Shown: one piece after another, positions 45,139 to 53,850 of the stretch
Layout of the letters: each line of letters begins with the position of its first letter
Numbering within the stretch: the stretch's first letter is position 1
From: Botryosphaeria dothidea
Taxonomy: Eukaryota > Ascomycota > Dothideomycetes > Botryosphaeriales > Botryosphaeriaceae
Reading direction: 5' to 3'
Length of the DNA stretch: 64,000 bases
Assembly: GCA_011503125.2 (NCBI GenBank)
Contig: WWBZ02000016.1
Location: forward strand, 4,960,001 to 5,024,000
Notes under the pieces: model-generated
What the model was told of the DNA's origin: nothing
The model's database searches: none
Seen by the model: the letters and a program-made list of their open reading frames with translations, nothing else
Made by a program: the position numbers and the translations under genes

Positions 45139-45870
45139 AGGGGGCGTGGATGCATTATGAGAATGACGTGTGTTTTCTTACGGTTTTTGTTTTCGAGACG
45201 TTCCGGTTTTACGTTGTTTCTTTCCTGGTATGTTATTGGGTCTTTTCGCTTTCCTCCTTTTCTGCTCTCCTCTCTTTGGCAGATTGGAAAGGTCAGATAT
45301 ATGGATGGAGAGATTGGAAGGCTGGCCGGTCAGGGGGGTGTCTGGGGTCGCTGGTTTTTGATGATGATCATCATCATCACGGTATTTGCTTCCTGCTACT
45401 AATTAACGGGTCATTGTTTTCTCGCACGCTCGAGCTTATGGCTTCATGAGTTGTCGCGTCCCGATATATACCTCAGCTTTTCCTTCGCTGATCTTGGATG
45501 GTTCATGGAGATACGGAATAGTACTCTTTTTTTCTTTTTTTCTTACAACTTCTCCAGTTTTCGGGGAGTGCTGTATAAAATGGATGGACGACACGTGATT
45601 AATGGATTGCTCTGAGAAATTTACTGCTGGTAGGATTTGCATGCATTTTGCTGTGCATGTGGTGCGCTGGCAAAGATTTTTCTGTGGGGGAGCGCAGTCG
45701 AAGCCGTGACTGATATACCGCGCTGAAGATGATTCAGCTTCCTACAGGTATGCTAGAGATACGTAGGTTTGTTTTCATCGTTTCTCAGCCAGACTTTCTT
45801 AGCAATATCTCGGTACTTGCGGGTGTTCAAGTTTGTTCTCATTCGTTATGGGCCCAAACTGGACATAGAT
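45139..45870. other. Convergent intergenic region
   Basis: About 730 bases, T-rich, holding the 3' ends of the coiled-coil gene and the unknown membrane protein gene. A short ATC/ATG-type run lies near 45360-45380. No gene seen. Confidence 0.45.
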
Positions 45871-46953
45871 TCAATCCTCCGGATGATACGCCTTGTATAC
45901 TTGCAAAGCCCCCTCAATTGACTGAATGGTTCCATAGAAGATGGTAAGAAGAAGCACTGCAATAGCCACCCAGAATGTATACCACTGCGGTCCCTTCCGC
46001 CGATCGTGCCAAAATTGGGAAAGATTTCTGGGCTCCGATTCGTCAAATACCTGCTTCAGGATCACCATCCTATCGCGCCAAAAGTGGAATTGACTGATCT
46101 GACGCGCATCAGAGTTGATATTGAGACATTTGGCAGCGTTGTGGTCCAAATGGTATGATGCCTGCTGCTTTTGGAACCAAGTCTGTATCTCGGGGTTGTT
46201 TTTGGGGAGCATAAGAGAAAAAGTGCGAAGGGTCTCGGCAGTAAAGCCTCCGGGGAAGAGGGCGCTTCTTTGCTTTAGCGCGTGAATTCATGGCCTCCGG
46301 GAGTCAGCTTACCTGTTGTTATTCTCGAGAAAAGTGGCATGATGGAAGAAGAGAAGCACAGCATTGTCCTCCATCAATCGTAGATGGTCGGCAAGGTTGT
46401 CCGTCCACTTTATCTTTATGCCCGCCACGCGCTCGATGTTCTGCAAGTTGAACGCTTTCTCCAGTCTCACGTGCTCATCTGCGAGTTTCTGTTCTGAGAG
46501 ATATTTCGCAATGAAGTCTTTCAGAGAGCCCTGCTTCCATTCCAGCTTGGAGCACTCGGGCCCGAAGCTCCCAGGTGGATCGCCAAAATTAATCATGGTA
46601 ATTAGTCGCGCTACGAGATCCACGGAATTTTGGATGCGTTCCATGGCAGTCATTCCACGGTAGTTGGTTGTTGGATCGCATCGCCCCAAAATGGTAGAGA
46701 CAACTTGTTCCCGAGTTTTGTGTGGATCTTGCAATCGCTTGGCAAGCTGAAGGATGTCCTGGAATGTCCTTACTGAATAATTCCTCCCCCTCTCGTGTCT
46801 TGCAGTCTCGCATTGCTCCGCGTAGTATTGAAAGTATAAGTCCAGAGAGTTCTCATCCAAATGAATATTTAACAGCTTGCCTAAAAGCAGACCTTTGCTT
46901 TCTTCTGGAAGAAGATGAATAGAAACATCCGTATCCTGCCTCTGGAGCTGCAT
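45871..46953 (-). CDS. Unknown fungal protein with C-terminal membrane anchor
   Basis: Two exons visible: 46953-46313 and 46264-45871, with a 48-nt intron (GTAAGC donor, AAAGAAG acceptor) that gives SALFPGGFTAETLRTFSLMLP. From this ATG the product is 344 residues. The frame stays open upstream (NYTYFHSSY before MQLQRQDTDVS) to a TTTCAG at about 46992, so at least one upstream exon is probably missing from the model. Conserved-looking parts are IKWTDNLADHLRLMED, HFWRDRMVILKQVFDESEP and WHDRRKGPQWYTFW, followed by one hydrophobic segment (WVAIAVLLLTIFYGTIQ) close to the C-terminus. I know this pattern from many uncharacterised Pezizomycotina proteins. The bulk is probably cytosolic with a tail anchor. 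It is divergent from the NLR gene, 626 bases away. Confidence 0.7.
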
Positions 46954-47579
46954 GTAGCTCGAATGGAAGTATGTGTAGTTCGTGCGAGGGGCTGAAATGG
47001 AAGAATTCCAGCCTCGTTCGGGGACGGGCCTTCCTTATCTTGCAAGCCAAATGCCATGTGCAAAAAGAACATTTGGCGGTATAAATTGCGGAGATGCGGG
47101 GAATACGCAAGGCAGACATGGCTTGGTTTATTTGTTAGGCGCTTCCTGTAAGCCTCGCTGCCAGGTCGTTAACGCAGAGTGCCCCAATAGTATGTATCGG
47201 AGGGTTCAGGATGGTCGCACAGAACAAAATGCCGCAACGCTCCCCCTGGCCCAATCTGCATGTGGCGGGTTACTATTCGCGAATGAAGACTAGCAATACA
47301 CCCTGCAAGGCGGTTTTATCAGCCTCGCTGCCAGTGAAATGGATTTCCAACCAATTGTCTCCTCGCCAAAAACAAGGCTTGCGTAGAGTGTGCCTTGCGC
47401 GGAGTCTTCTTCAACCAGCTCATGCCTCTTGATGGAAGCTCAGCCCCGAATCCCGCTTTGCGCAGGCAAAGCCTGACCGGTGACCCGGTTCTGTCATCGC
47501 TTCAAATCTGTGCCTCCTCCTTCCCTCTGCTGCTTCACATGCCTTCTTCCGCTCACTACCTCCTTCAACCTTGTTAACC
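46954..47579. promoter_or_regulatory. Divergent region between unknown membrane protein and NLR gene
   Basis: 626 bases. The part nearest 46954-47110 probably contains the missing 5' exon(s) of the minus-strand gene; candidate ATGs lie near 47072 and 47119. The rest should be shared promoter. Confidence 0.4.
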
Positions 47580-50500
47580 ATGCCGTCGGTTACGAGCCCC
47601 GATTTCGCAAAATTCGTGAGGATTAAACCAAATCTCAAGAAAGATACCCCGCAGTGGCCAAATCCCGAGGAATCAGTGGGAGTTCTCCTTACCAAACTTG
47701 GAAAAAACAACTGCTGGGAGGCCGTCGGAAAAGTTAGCGAAGTATCAGAACAACTTTCCAAAGAAATTAAAGAATACCTGGCAAACCATTGCGAGCGACC
47801 TACGGCTCCAGTGAGGTGGAGTGTGTACATGCTGGGCCGCGAGAAACATTCCGCCAACCCTTTGATCATGTTCTCCTCAAAAGAAAAGAAGGCATGGAAA
47901 ATGGTGAAGAAAGTTATTGAAGACTCAGATATCATGGAAGCCCCAGCATACGTAGCGTTCAAAACTGGTGGAGCCAATCGTCAACCCCACTGCGATACAG
48001 ATCTTGTAAACTACGGGCTCGAAGATCCTACCGCGCACCCACGTGCGCACTTGAACACACCTATCAGGAGCGCAATCGGCACCACTGTGCGTGTTTTTGG
48101 CTCGGATTCAGATCGTGAAGTTCCAAGTCAAGCGACTGTCGGAACCCTATTCAAGCGTGGAAACAATCTTTTAGTCTCGACCGTCGCGCATATTCTCCCT
48201 TCAACACAGACTACACCACTTTTCGATAAGACTGTCGGTGAAGATGAAGACCTTGAGTTCGAGATTGATGGAGAAAGCGACTCAGACCGTGAAAGTGATG
48301 TGTCGTTGGATGAAGACTGCGAATTTCACAGTGTAAGAGGGACGAACGAAAAGAGAACGAGAACTCATGCCGATTCCGAGATACTCTCCACTCAACCAAC
48401 CCGTCTGGACGAGGAGCAGCTACACCTTCTTGTCACAGAAGACGTGGTGAAATACTCTTCCGAGAACGGGACTCGAACAGGCCTAGATTTTTGTCTTCTG
48501 GAAGTTGACGACACGGACTTCGAACCAATTAATCAAATCTTTCCACCGCCAGGTTTCCGCGATGGAGACGTTTTGTACTCCGAGGGCTTCGGATTGCCCG
48601 GGAATGAAGAGCGGAAAATCCTTTGTTGCTCTCGATCTTCCGGTGTCCTTCTCGGAACGATTTCGCCAACCTCGTCTTTCACCATCACCCCCGAGCCCAG
48701 CGCTTTCCAGGAACACTGGAAGATTCATGTCGACGGTTACCTCTATCCTGGAGATTGTGGCTCCGTCGTCGTTGATGCTGAGACTGCTGACATCTATGGC
48801 TACGTGGTAGCCGGAAGTCCTGGCTCAGGCGTTGCGTACATCGTCCCTGGCTATCAAATCTTTGAGGACCTCAAAGAGAAGTTTGATCCTTCCATCCAGT
48901 TGGCCACAAGAGCAACTTTATCGAGGAATGACAATGGCTTTGGCACTTTTTCGGCCAAAGGATGGCATGGCCCTGGCAACAGATCCAGCGACGCCGGATC
49001 CACCAGCTTGGTCAGCCGAGACCGCACGTTCTCACAACCACGAACCACTAGGACAGGCGATGTGATCCCCTGGCCATCGGAGGGGCCTTTTTGGCGTCCG
49101 AAGGGCTCACTACATGAAAGAGACGCTGGCATTGAAAGCACGAACACGTTTTCGTGGATTTTTGAAACCCCATCGTTCGCGAGCTGGCTCCAGAGGCCGA
49201 ACGGAACGTTTTGGATTTCTGGTAAACCAGGAGCAGGCAAAACGGCAGTCATGAATTTCCTTATGAATGCGTTGCCTTCTCGGAGGGACCCGCGACAGAT
49301 GACTGTCGTGTATTTCTTTTTCCGTGACTCTCCTCGGCAGTCAGTAGATGGTCTCCTAAGGTCGATCATTTTCCAGATCTTGCAGTTTCGATGCTTTACT
49401 GCAATCTCGCCCACGAGAGTGTCCAATCATCCCCACGATATGGATCCCCAACTGTCATACACCGAAACTCTGATGCAAGATTTCTCGTCCGTATTGATGG
49501 CAGCCGCGAGCACACAAGATGTTATCTGCTTCATCGACGCGCTCGACGAACTTGACGTGAAGAGTTCGAGAGTACTGATGGAGAGATTCGATCGGCTGCT
49601 GGAAAAGGCCAGCAGTTTCAATGCCCGACTAAAGTTCTGTTTATCTTCACGGTATCCATGGAAGATTTCCCCAGATATCAAGCCTGGGATTCTTCTCGAA
49701 GAACATAATGGAGGTGCCATCGGCACCTTTGTCAAACACGGTCTGAGGGACTTCCAAGACTACGAAAGGGATATCCTTGAGCGTACTATACTTGAACAAG
49801 CAGAAGGGGTGTTTTTATGGGTTTCGCTATCCCTGGACGCTTTGAAGAGGTCCAGACAGAGGGGAGACCCATTCCACCGTACTTTCGAGTACATCCGCAA
49901 ATTACCCGCCAGCCTCGACCATTTCTACGCTCGCTCACTTGCCAGTATACCTGAGGAAGATCGTTCACTAGCATTGAGGGTGTTCCAGTTGCTCTGCTTT
50001 GCACGGAGGCCCATGACATCAAGGGAGATTCGGCATGCTTTGCAGCTCGACTTTCCTCTGAACAGTGGAGCCACCCTTAAAAATCCCTCTCATCACGCGA
50101 GCATATTTTCGAGTGGTTTGGTAGAAGTCAAAGGTGTTCCATGGAAAGACGGAATTGTGAAATTCGTGCATTTCACAGCCGAAGACTTCCTTAAAGATCG
50201 GGGGCTACAGCTTTTAGCTCCGTCGCTCTCTGCATCGGCTGAAGGGATCAGCCACTCTCATCTGCTCGAGGTCTGTCTCGACTATCTTGCCCTTCCTGAG
50301 GTGCGAGATTACCCGTACCAAAGTTTGTATGACGCGCTCATGTACGACAATAGAGCACCAGACATTCTGGAACATCTCCCCTTTCTGGAATATGCCACGG
50401 AGTATTGGACCGAACATGCAGTATTATCGGAAGCCTCAGGAATTCCTCAAAGGCGTCTGATTCGTTGGTCGGAAGAGCCGTATGGAGACCGTATTCTTTC

Positions 50501-51215
50501 AAACTGGTACATGGTCTCAAGAATGATTCATGGTCCATCCTCAGTCCCAGAATGGCCCAAAACCCCGATGAAGATGAGCTCAATTGCTGCATCCTTGGGG
50601 CTCCGGAGTGTCATCGAAGCACTATTGATCGATGGTGCCTCTTTGAATACCTCAGATGAAGAAGGCACAACTCCTTTTCATTATGCAGTCAAGTGGGGCC
50701 AAAAAACCATCGTGGAACTCCTCCTGGAACATGGTTCGAGTGTAGAACCCGACCAGAGGGATGTATATGGCTCGACTCCACTTCAAACGGCCTGCGAACT
50801 TTCGGACCTGTCCATAGTATCTCTTTTACTCAACTCTGGAAAAAGAATTGACATAGACTCAAGAGACATCTATGGGAACACGGCGCTGAGTAAGGCTGCT
50901 TACAGTGGTAACTCAGCCCTGGTTCATTTCCTGATCTCGAAAGGAGCCGACGTCAATGCATCTACGACACTGAAGAAACACAAGAAAGACAGAAAAGGTG
51001 TTCGCCTAGAGAAAAGAAGTCAATCGACGCAAATGAGCTCTGGAGAAGACTCGGAAGATGGAGCGGATGAAGAAACCCGAAAGCAAAGTTCGAGTAACGT
51101 GTTGGACGGGGCAGCGAGAACGATGGGGATGCGAGAAGCCCCAATACTTTTCTACGATTCAGCGAGAAGCGACTCAATCTCGCATTCTCATTGCTCTCAT
51201 TGCCCAATGGGCTAG
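47580..51215 (+). CDS. NLR-like STAND protein: chymotrypsin-like domain, NACHT-type NTPase, ankyrin repeats
   Basis: One intronless ORF of 1211 residues; the ATG at 47580 (TTAACC context) follows an in-frame TTG. Residues 1-165 form an unrecognised helical domain. Residues ~166-430 look like a chymotrypsin-fold protease: strand-rich GTLFKRGNNLLVSTVAHIL with His204, GLDFCLLEVD with Asp303, and PGDCGSVVVD, where Cys393 takes the place of the usual Ser, then IYGYVVAGSPGSGVAYIVP. The NTPase core has Walker A GKPGAGKT (548-555) and Walker B DVICFIDALDEL (648-658), followed by the arm region (FCLSSRYPW) and a winged-helix-like part (LALRVFQLLCFARRPMTSREIRHAL). Three ankyrin repeats lie at about 1028-1126. 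The C-terminal ~85 residues are charged and end abruptly. Fungal NLRs sense non-self and can trigger cell death; this role is inferred. Confidence 0.85.
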   Translation: MPSVTSPDFAKFVRIKPNLKKDTPQWPNPEESVGVLLTKLGKNNCWEAVGKVSEVSEQLSKEIKEYLANHCERPTAPVRWSVYMLGREKHSANPLIMFSSKEKKAWKMVKKVIEDSDIMEAPAYVAFKTGGANRQPHCDTDLVNYGLEDPTAHPRAHLNTPIRSAIGTTVRVFGSDSDREVPSQATVGTLFKRGNNLLVSTVAHILPSTQTTPLFDKTVGEDEDLEFEIDGESDSDRESDVSLDEDCEFHSVRGTNEKRTRTHADSEILSTQPTRLDEEQLHLLVTEDVVKYSSENGTRTGLDFCLLEVDDTDFEPINQIFPPPGFRDGDVLYSEGFGLPGNEERKILCCSRSSGVLLGTISPTSSFTITPEPSAFQEHWKIHVDGYLYPGDCGSVVVDAETADIYGYVVAGSPGSGVAYIVPGYQIFEDLKEKFDPSIQLATRATLSRNDNGFGTFSAKGWHGPGNRSSDAGSTSLVSRDRTFSQPRTTRTGDVIPWPSEGPFWRPKGSLHERDAGIESTNTFSWIFETPSFASWLQRPNGTFWISGKPGAGKTAVMNFLMNALPSRRDPRQMTVVYFFFRDSPRQSVDGLLRSIIFQILQFRCFTAISPTRVSNHPHDMDPQLSYTETLMQDFSSVLMAAASTQDVICFIDALDELDVKSSRVLMERFDRLLEKASSFNARLKFCLSSRYPWKISPDIKPGILLEEHNGGAIGTFVKHGLRDFQDYERDILERTILEQAEGVFLWVSLSLDALKRSRQRGDPFHRTFEYIRKLPASLDHFYARSLASIPEEDRSLALRVFQLLCFARRPMTSREIRHALQLDFPLNSGATLKNPSHHASIFSSGLVEVKGVPWKDGIVKFVHFTAEDFLKDRGLQLLAPSLSASAEGISHSHLLEVCLDYLALPEVRDYPYQSLYDALMYDNRAPDILEHLPFLEYATEYWTEHAVLSEASGIPQRRLIRWSEEPYGDRILSNWYMVSRMIHGPSSVPEWPKTPMKMSSIAASLGLRSVIEALLIDGASLNTSDEEGTTPFHYAVKWGQKTIVELLLEHGSSVEPDQRDVYGSTPLQTACELSDLSIVSLLLNSGKRIDIDSRDIYGNTALSKAAYSGNSALVHFLISKGADVNASTTLKKHKKDRKGVRLEKRSQSTQMSSGEDSEDGADEETRKQSSSNVLDGAARTMGMREAPILFYDSARSDSISHSHCSHCPMG

Positions 51216-52180
51216 AAGCCTCATCCTTGATAGGGCTTTTGTTGAAGAAAGTGAGTATATGCACGAATATGGGTTTGTGAGGCCACCTAAGCTAACCGCA
51301 TTTGGAGTAGATGTGCGGTAATTCAAGACCAGATTGATTACTTCTCCCTTGGTCATTCCAGCCTCTTCATTTAGTGCCTCTAGCCTCTTCATTTAGTATC
51401 TCCAGTCTCTTTATTTAGTGTCTCCAGTCTCTTTATTTAGTATCTCCAGTCTCTTCATTTAGTGTCTTCCAATTTCTGACCTTGCTGCAATGGCTGTGGC
51501 GAGTCTCGTTGCGGTATCTGGACGGACTTAGTCTAAGTATCAAAATACAGGAATGGGATGCTTTGTTAGCATTTGTACTTTGCTCATTACCCCTCGACAC
51601 TGAAGCTACTGGGACTCTTTGCAGCATGCTGACATCTAAATACAGTGCTCTTAAAGCCTGGCTTCTGCAGGCTCGCCTCGCAGCTACAACAAGCTCTCAT
51701 GGTGTCACCACGCGTACAAAATATCTAAGACCAGCTAGAATAAAGCAAGAACATTCTTGATGATTCCGTGTCAATTTCTTTTCTGCCGTTGCCCGCAATA
51801 TCTAGAGAATATGTAGAAAGCCTTTCAACCACCAGGCTGTCTTGTGAGCATGGCCAGTCAGTACTGTGACCGTTCTTGAACACTCCTGTTGACAAAGCTA
51901 TCCGAATGAATGCTCCTACTCCCCAGGACAGTCTTGATCTGATTCCTACCAGCGGAAACATCGCATTCGGTGTGGTTTTGCTGCAGTACTCAAGAGCATG
52001 ACAACAAGAATCACTGATTGATTCAAATCATTGAAGCCTGCCTGCCTCCCCATGACCAAAGTGTGGCCCACAGTCAGTTTTTGACAAGTTCCATATCCGA
52101 GTAGGGATTAGAAGATATTGAATTGCGAAATTCTGGTCCTCTTGCAGAGTCTCCAAACTGGATTATCAATTGAAACCTCC
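51216..52180. other. Convergent intergenic region with minisatellite
   Basis: About 965 bases between the NLR stop and the TRP4 stop. Contains the tandem repeat listed separately. A 92-codon ORF at 51482-51760 has no domain. No RNA gene recognised. Confidence 0.45.
51356..51470. repeat. 22-nt minisatellite, about 5 copies
   Basis: Unit of 22 bases (TTTAGTRTCTCCAGTCTCTTYA) at 51370, 51392, 51414 and 51436, with partial copies on either side. Units differ by a few transitions (first copy GCCTCTAGCC). It starts 140 bases after the NLR stop codon. Confidence 0.85.
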
Positions 52181-53559
52181 CTATGCCTTAACCTTATTCG
52201 TAATCTCCACAAAAGCCTCCCATTGCTTCAATGCCTCACCGCTCTCAATCGCCCAGCGTGCCCTCCTGACGCCCTCCTTCCAGCGGCAACCGCCAGGACC
52301 ACGTTCAGTAATGACCTTGCCACCATCACCTGGACCCATACTGCTCTCGTCTGCCTCGCAGATACCGCTCACCACAAACAGAGCAGCGGTGTTAATGAGG
52401 ACAAAGTGCAAGATCGGGTTGTCAGGAGGCAACTCATTCCTGAGCAACTTCAAAAGAATCTCCGCATTCTCATGGGCCTCCTTGCCCGGGCTAACATCCG
52501 TCAAAGCATGGCGCGGCAGTCCGAAATCCTCAGGTGCAACCTCAAAGTTCTCAATCTCGACGAGCGTGCGCGGCGGCGCATCGTCGTCGGAAGTGGTGTA
52601 GTCCTCGTCGGCCTCGTCCTTGGGGCCGCGGAACTCGGGGTTGGGGCGCTCCTTCAGCATCCAGCAGTTGCTGGGGCCGGCGCAGCTGAGCTCGTCGAGG
52701 TCTTCGTTGCCGCAGATGACGAGGGCCTTGCGGGCGCCGGCGAGCTTCAGCACTTCAGCGAAGACGGGGCCGACGTCGCGGCGGGCGACGCCGATTACTC
52801 GGGCCTCGATCAGGGCTTCGACGGGGTTCGTCAAGGGGCCCAGGAGGTTGAAGATTGTGCGCCAGCCCAGTTCCTTGCGGATAGGTGCAACGTATTTCAT
52901 AGCCGGGTGGAAGATGGGGGCGAAGAGGAAGGCATAGTTTGTATTCGCGTAGATCTCTTCGAGAGTGTCGGGGGTGATGGCACTGATGACGGGAGCGCGG
53001 GGCTGGGTGCTGTCGAGCAGATCGGCGGAGCCTGACTTGGAAGTAGAGGAGCGGTTGCCATGCTTGCTGAGGCGGAGAAGGGAGGAGGCCAGAATGGAAG
53101 CGGTGGTGCTGACATTGTACGTGTTATGCGAGTCGCCGCCGGTGCCTACGATGTCACACTGTAGAGGTTTGCGAGTCAGCTGGGCGTCCAATGGGCAGAC
53201 TGAAGCTTAACTGCGAGCAGTAGCAAACGGGCATACCATACCAGCCCACCCCGGTAGCTTCCCTCCTTGCGCACGTTCTTCTTCAGGACTTCGCGCAGCG
53301 CTTTCTTGTCGACTTGGGCGGCGGCGTCGCGCATAGCGCCGGCGCACTTGAACAAGACATCGGCTTTGCGGTCATACTCCTTGAAGTGCAGCGCAGTCAG
53401 GAGTGCGCCAGTCTGAACGGGAGAAAGGCTGTTGGTGAAGATGTGCGAAATTGCCAGAGCAATCTCGTTGGCGGTAATAGGCGGGGCATTGGGAATTGGC
53501 AGGTCGGGCCAGAGGCGCTTAAGCAGCGGGGTAATTGAGATCTTGCCCTCCTGAGCCAT
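52181..53559 (-). CDS. TRP4: Anthranilate phosphoribosyltransferase
   Basis: Two exons: 53559-53242 and 53158-52181, with an 83-nt intron (GTATGG donor, CTACAG acceptor), giving 431 residues. Residues 1-106 form the helical N-terminal subdomain (ITANEIALAISHIFTNSLSPVQTGALLTALHF). The junction yields CDIVGTGGDSHNTYNVST (Gly/Asp loop at 111-116), which binds PRPP pyrophosphate. KHGNRSSTSKSGSADLL (138-154) is the anthranilate/PRPP site. RTIFNLLGPLTNP follows. A ~60-residue insertion with acidic residues (DEADEDYTTSDDD) precedes the last part. It transfers phosphoribose to anthranilate, the second step of tryptophan synthesis. It is head-to-head with NOC1, 291 bases apart. Confidence 0.95.
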
Positions 53560-53850
53560 GGCTATCCGAGAAGGTGTCAGAAACGAGGAAGGGGAGGAAT
53601 TGGGGGAGAGTTGAGGAGGGGGAGCTCTGGCGACGTGGGCTGTGACTGGACTTACTTTTGGCGGAATGCGCGGGCTGGCGGGGCAGCAGGCGGCGGAGGG
53701 CCAAAGCGGCGGGTCCGACAGGGTTCGTTTGCCGGCCGCCGATCCCCGACCGCTTGGCGCGAGTTTTTTCGAGAAAACCACCGTCGCGACTCTTGACCAA
53801 GCGCGTCGTAGGGACCTCAGAGGCCCACCCGCAAATTTCGAACCGAAGCC
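53560..53850. promoter_or_regulatory. Bidirectional promoter of TRP4 and NOC1
   Basis: 291 bases between divergent start codons. No TATA box is evident. Cross-pathway control of TRP4 by a Gcn4/CpcA-type factor would be expected from fungal biology, but I did not find a clear TGACTC in this interval. Confidence 0.45.
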
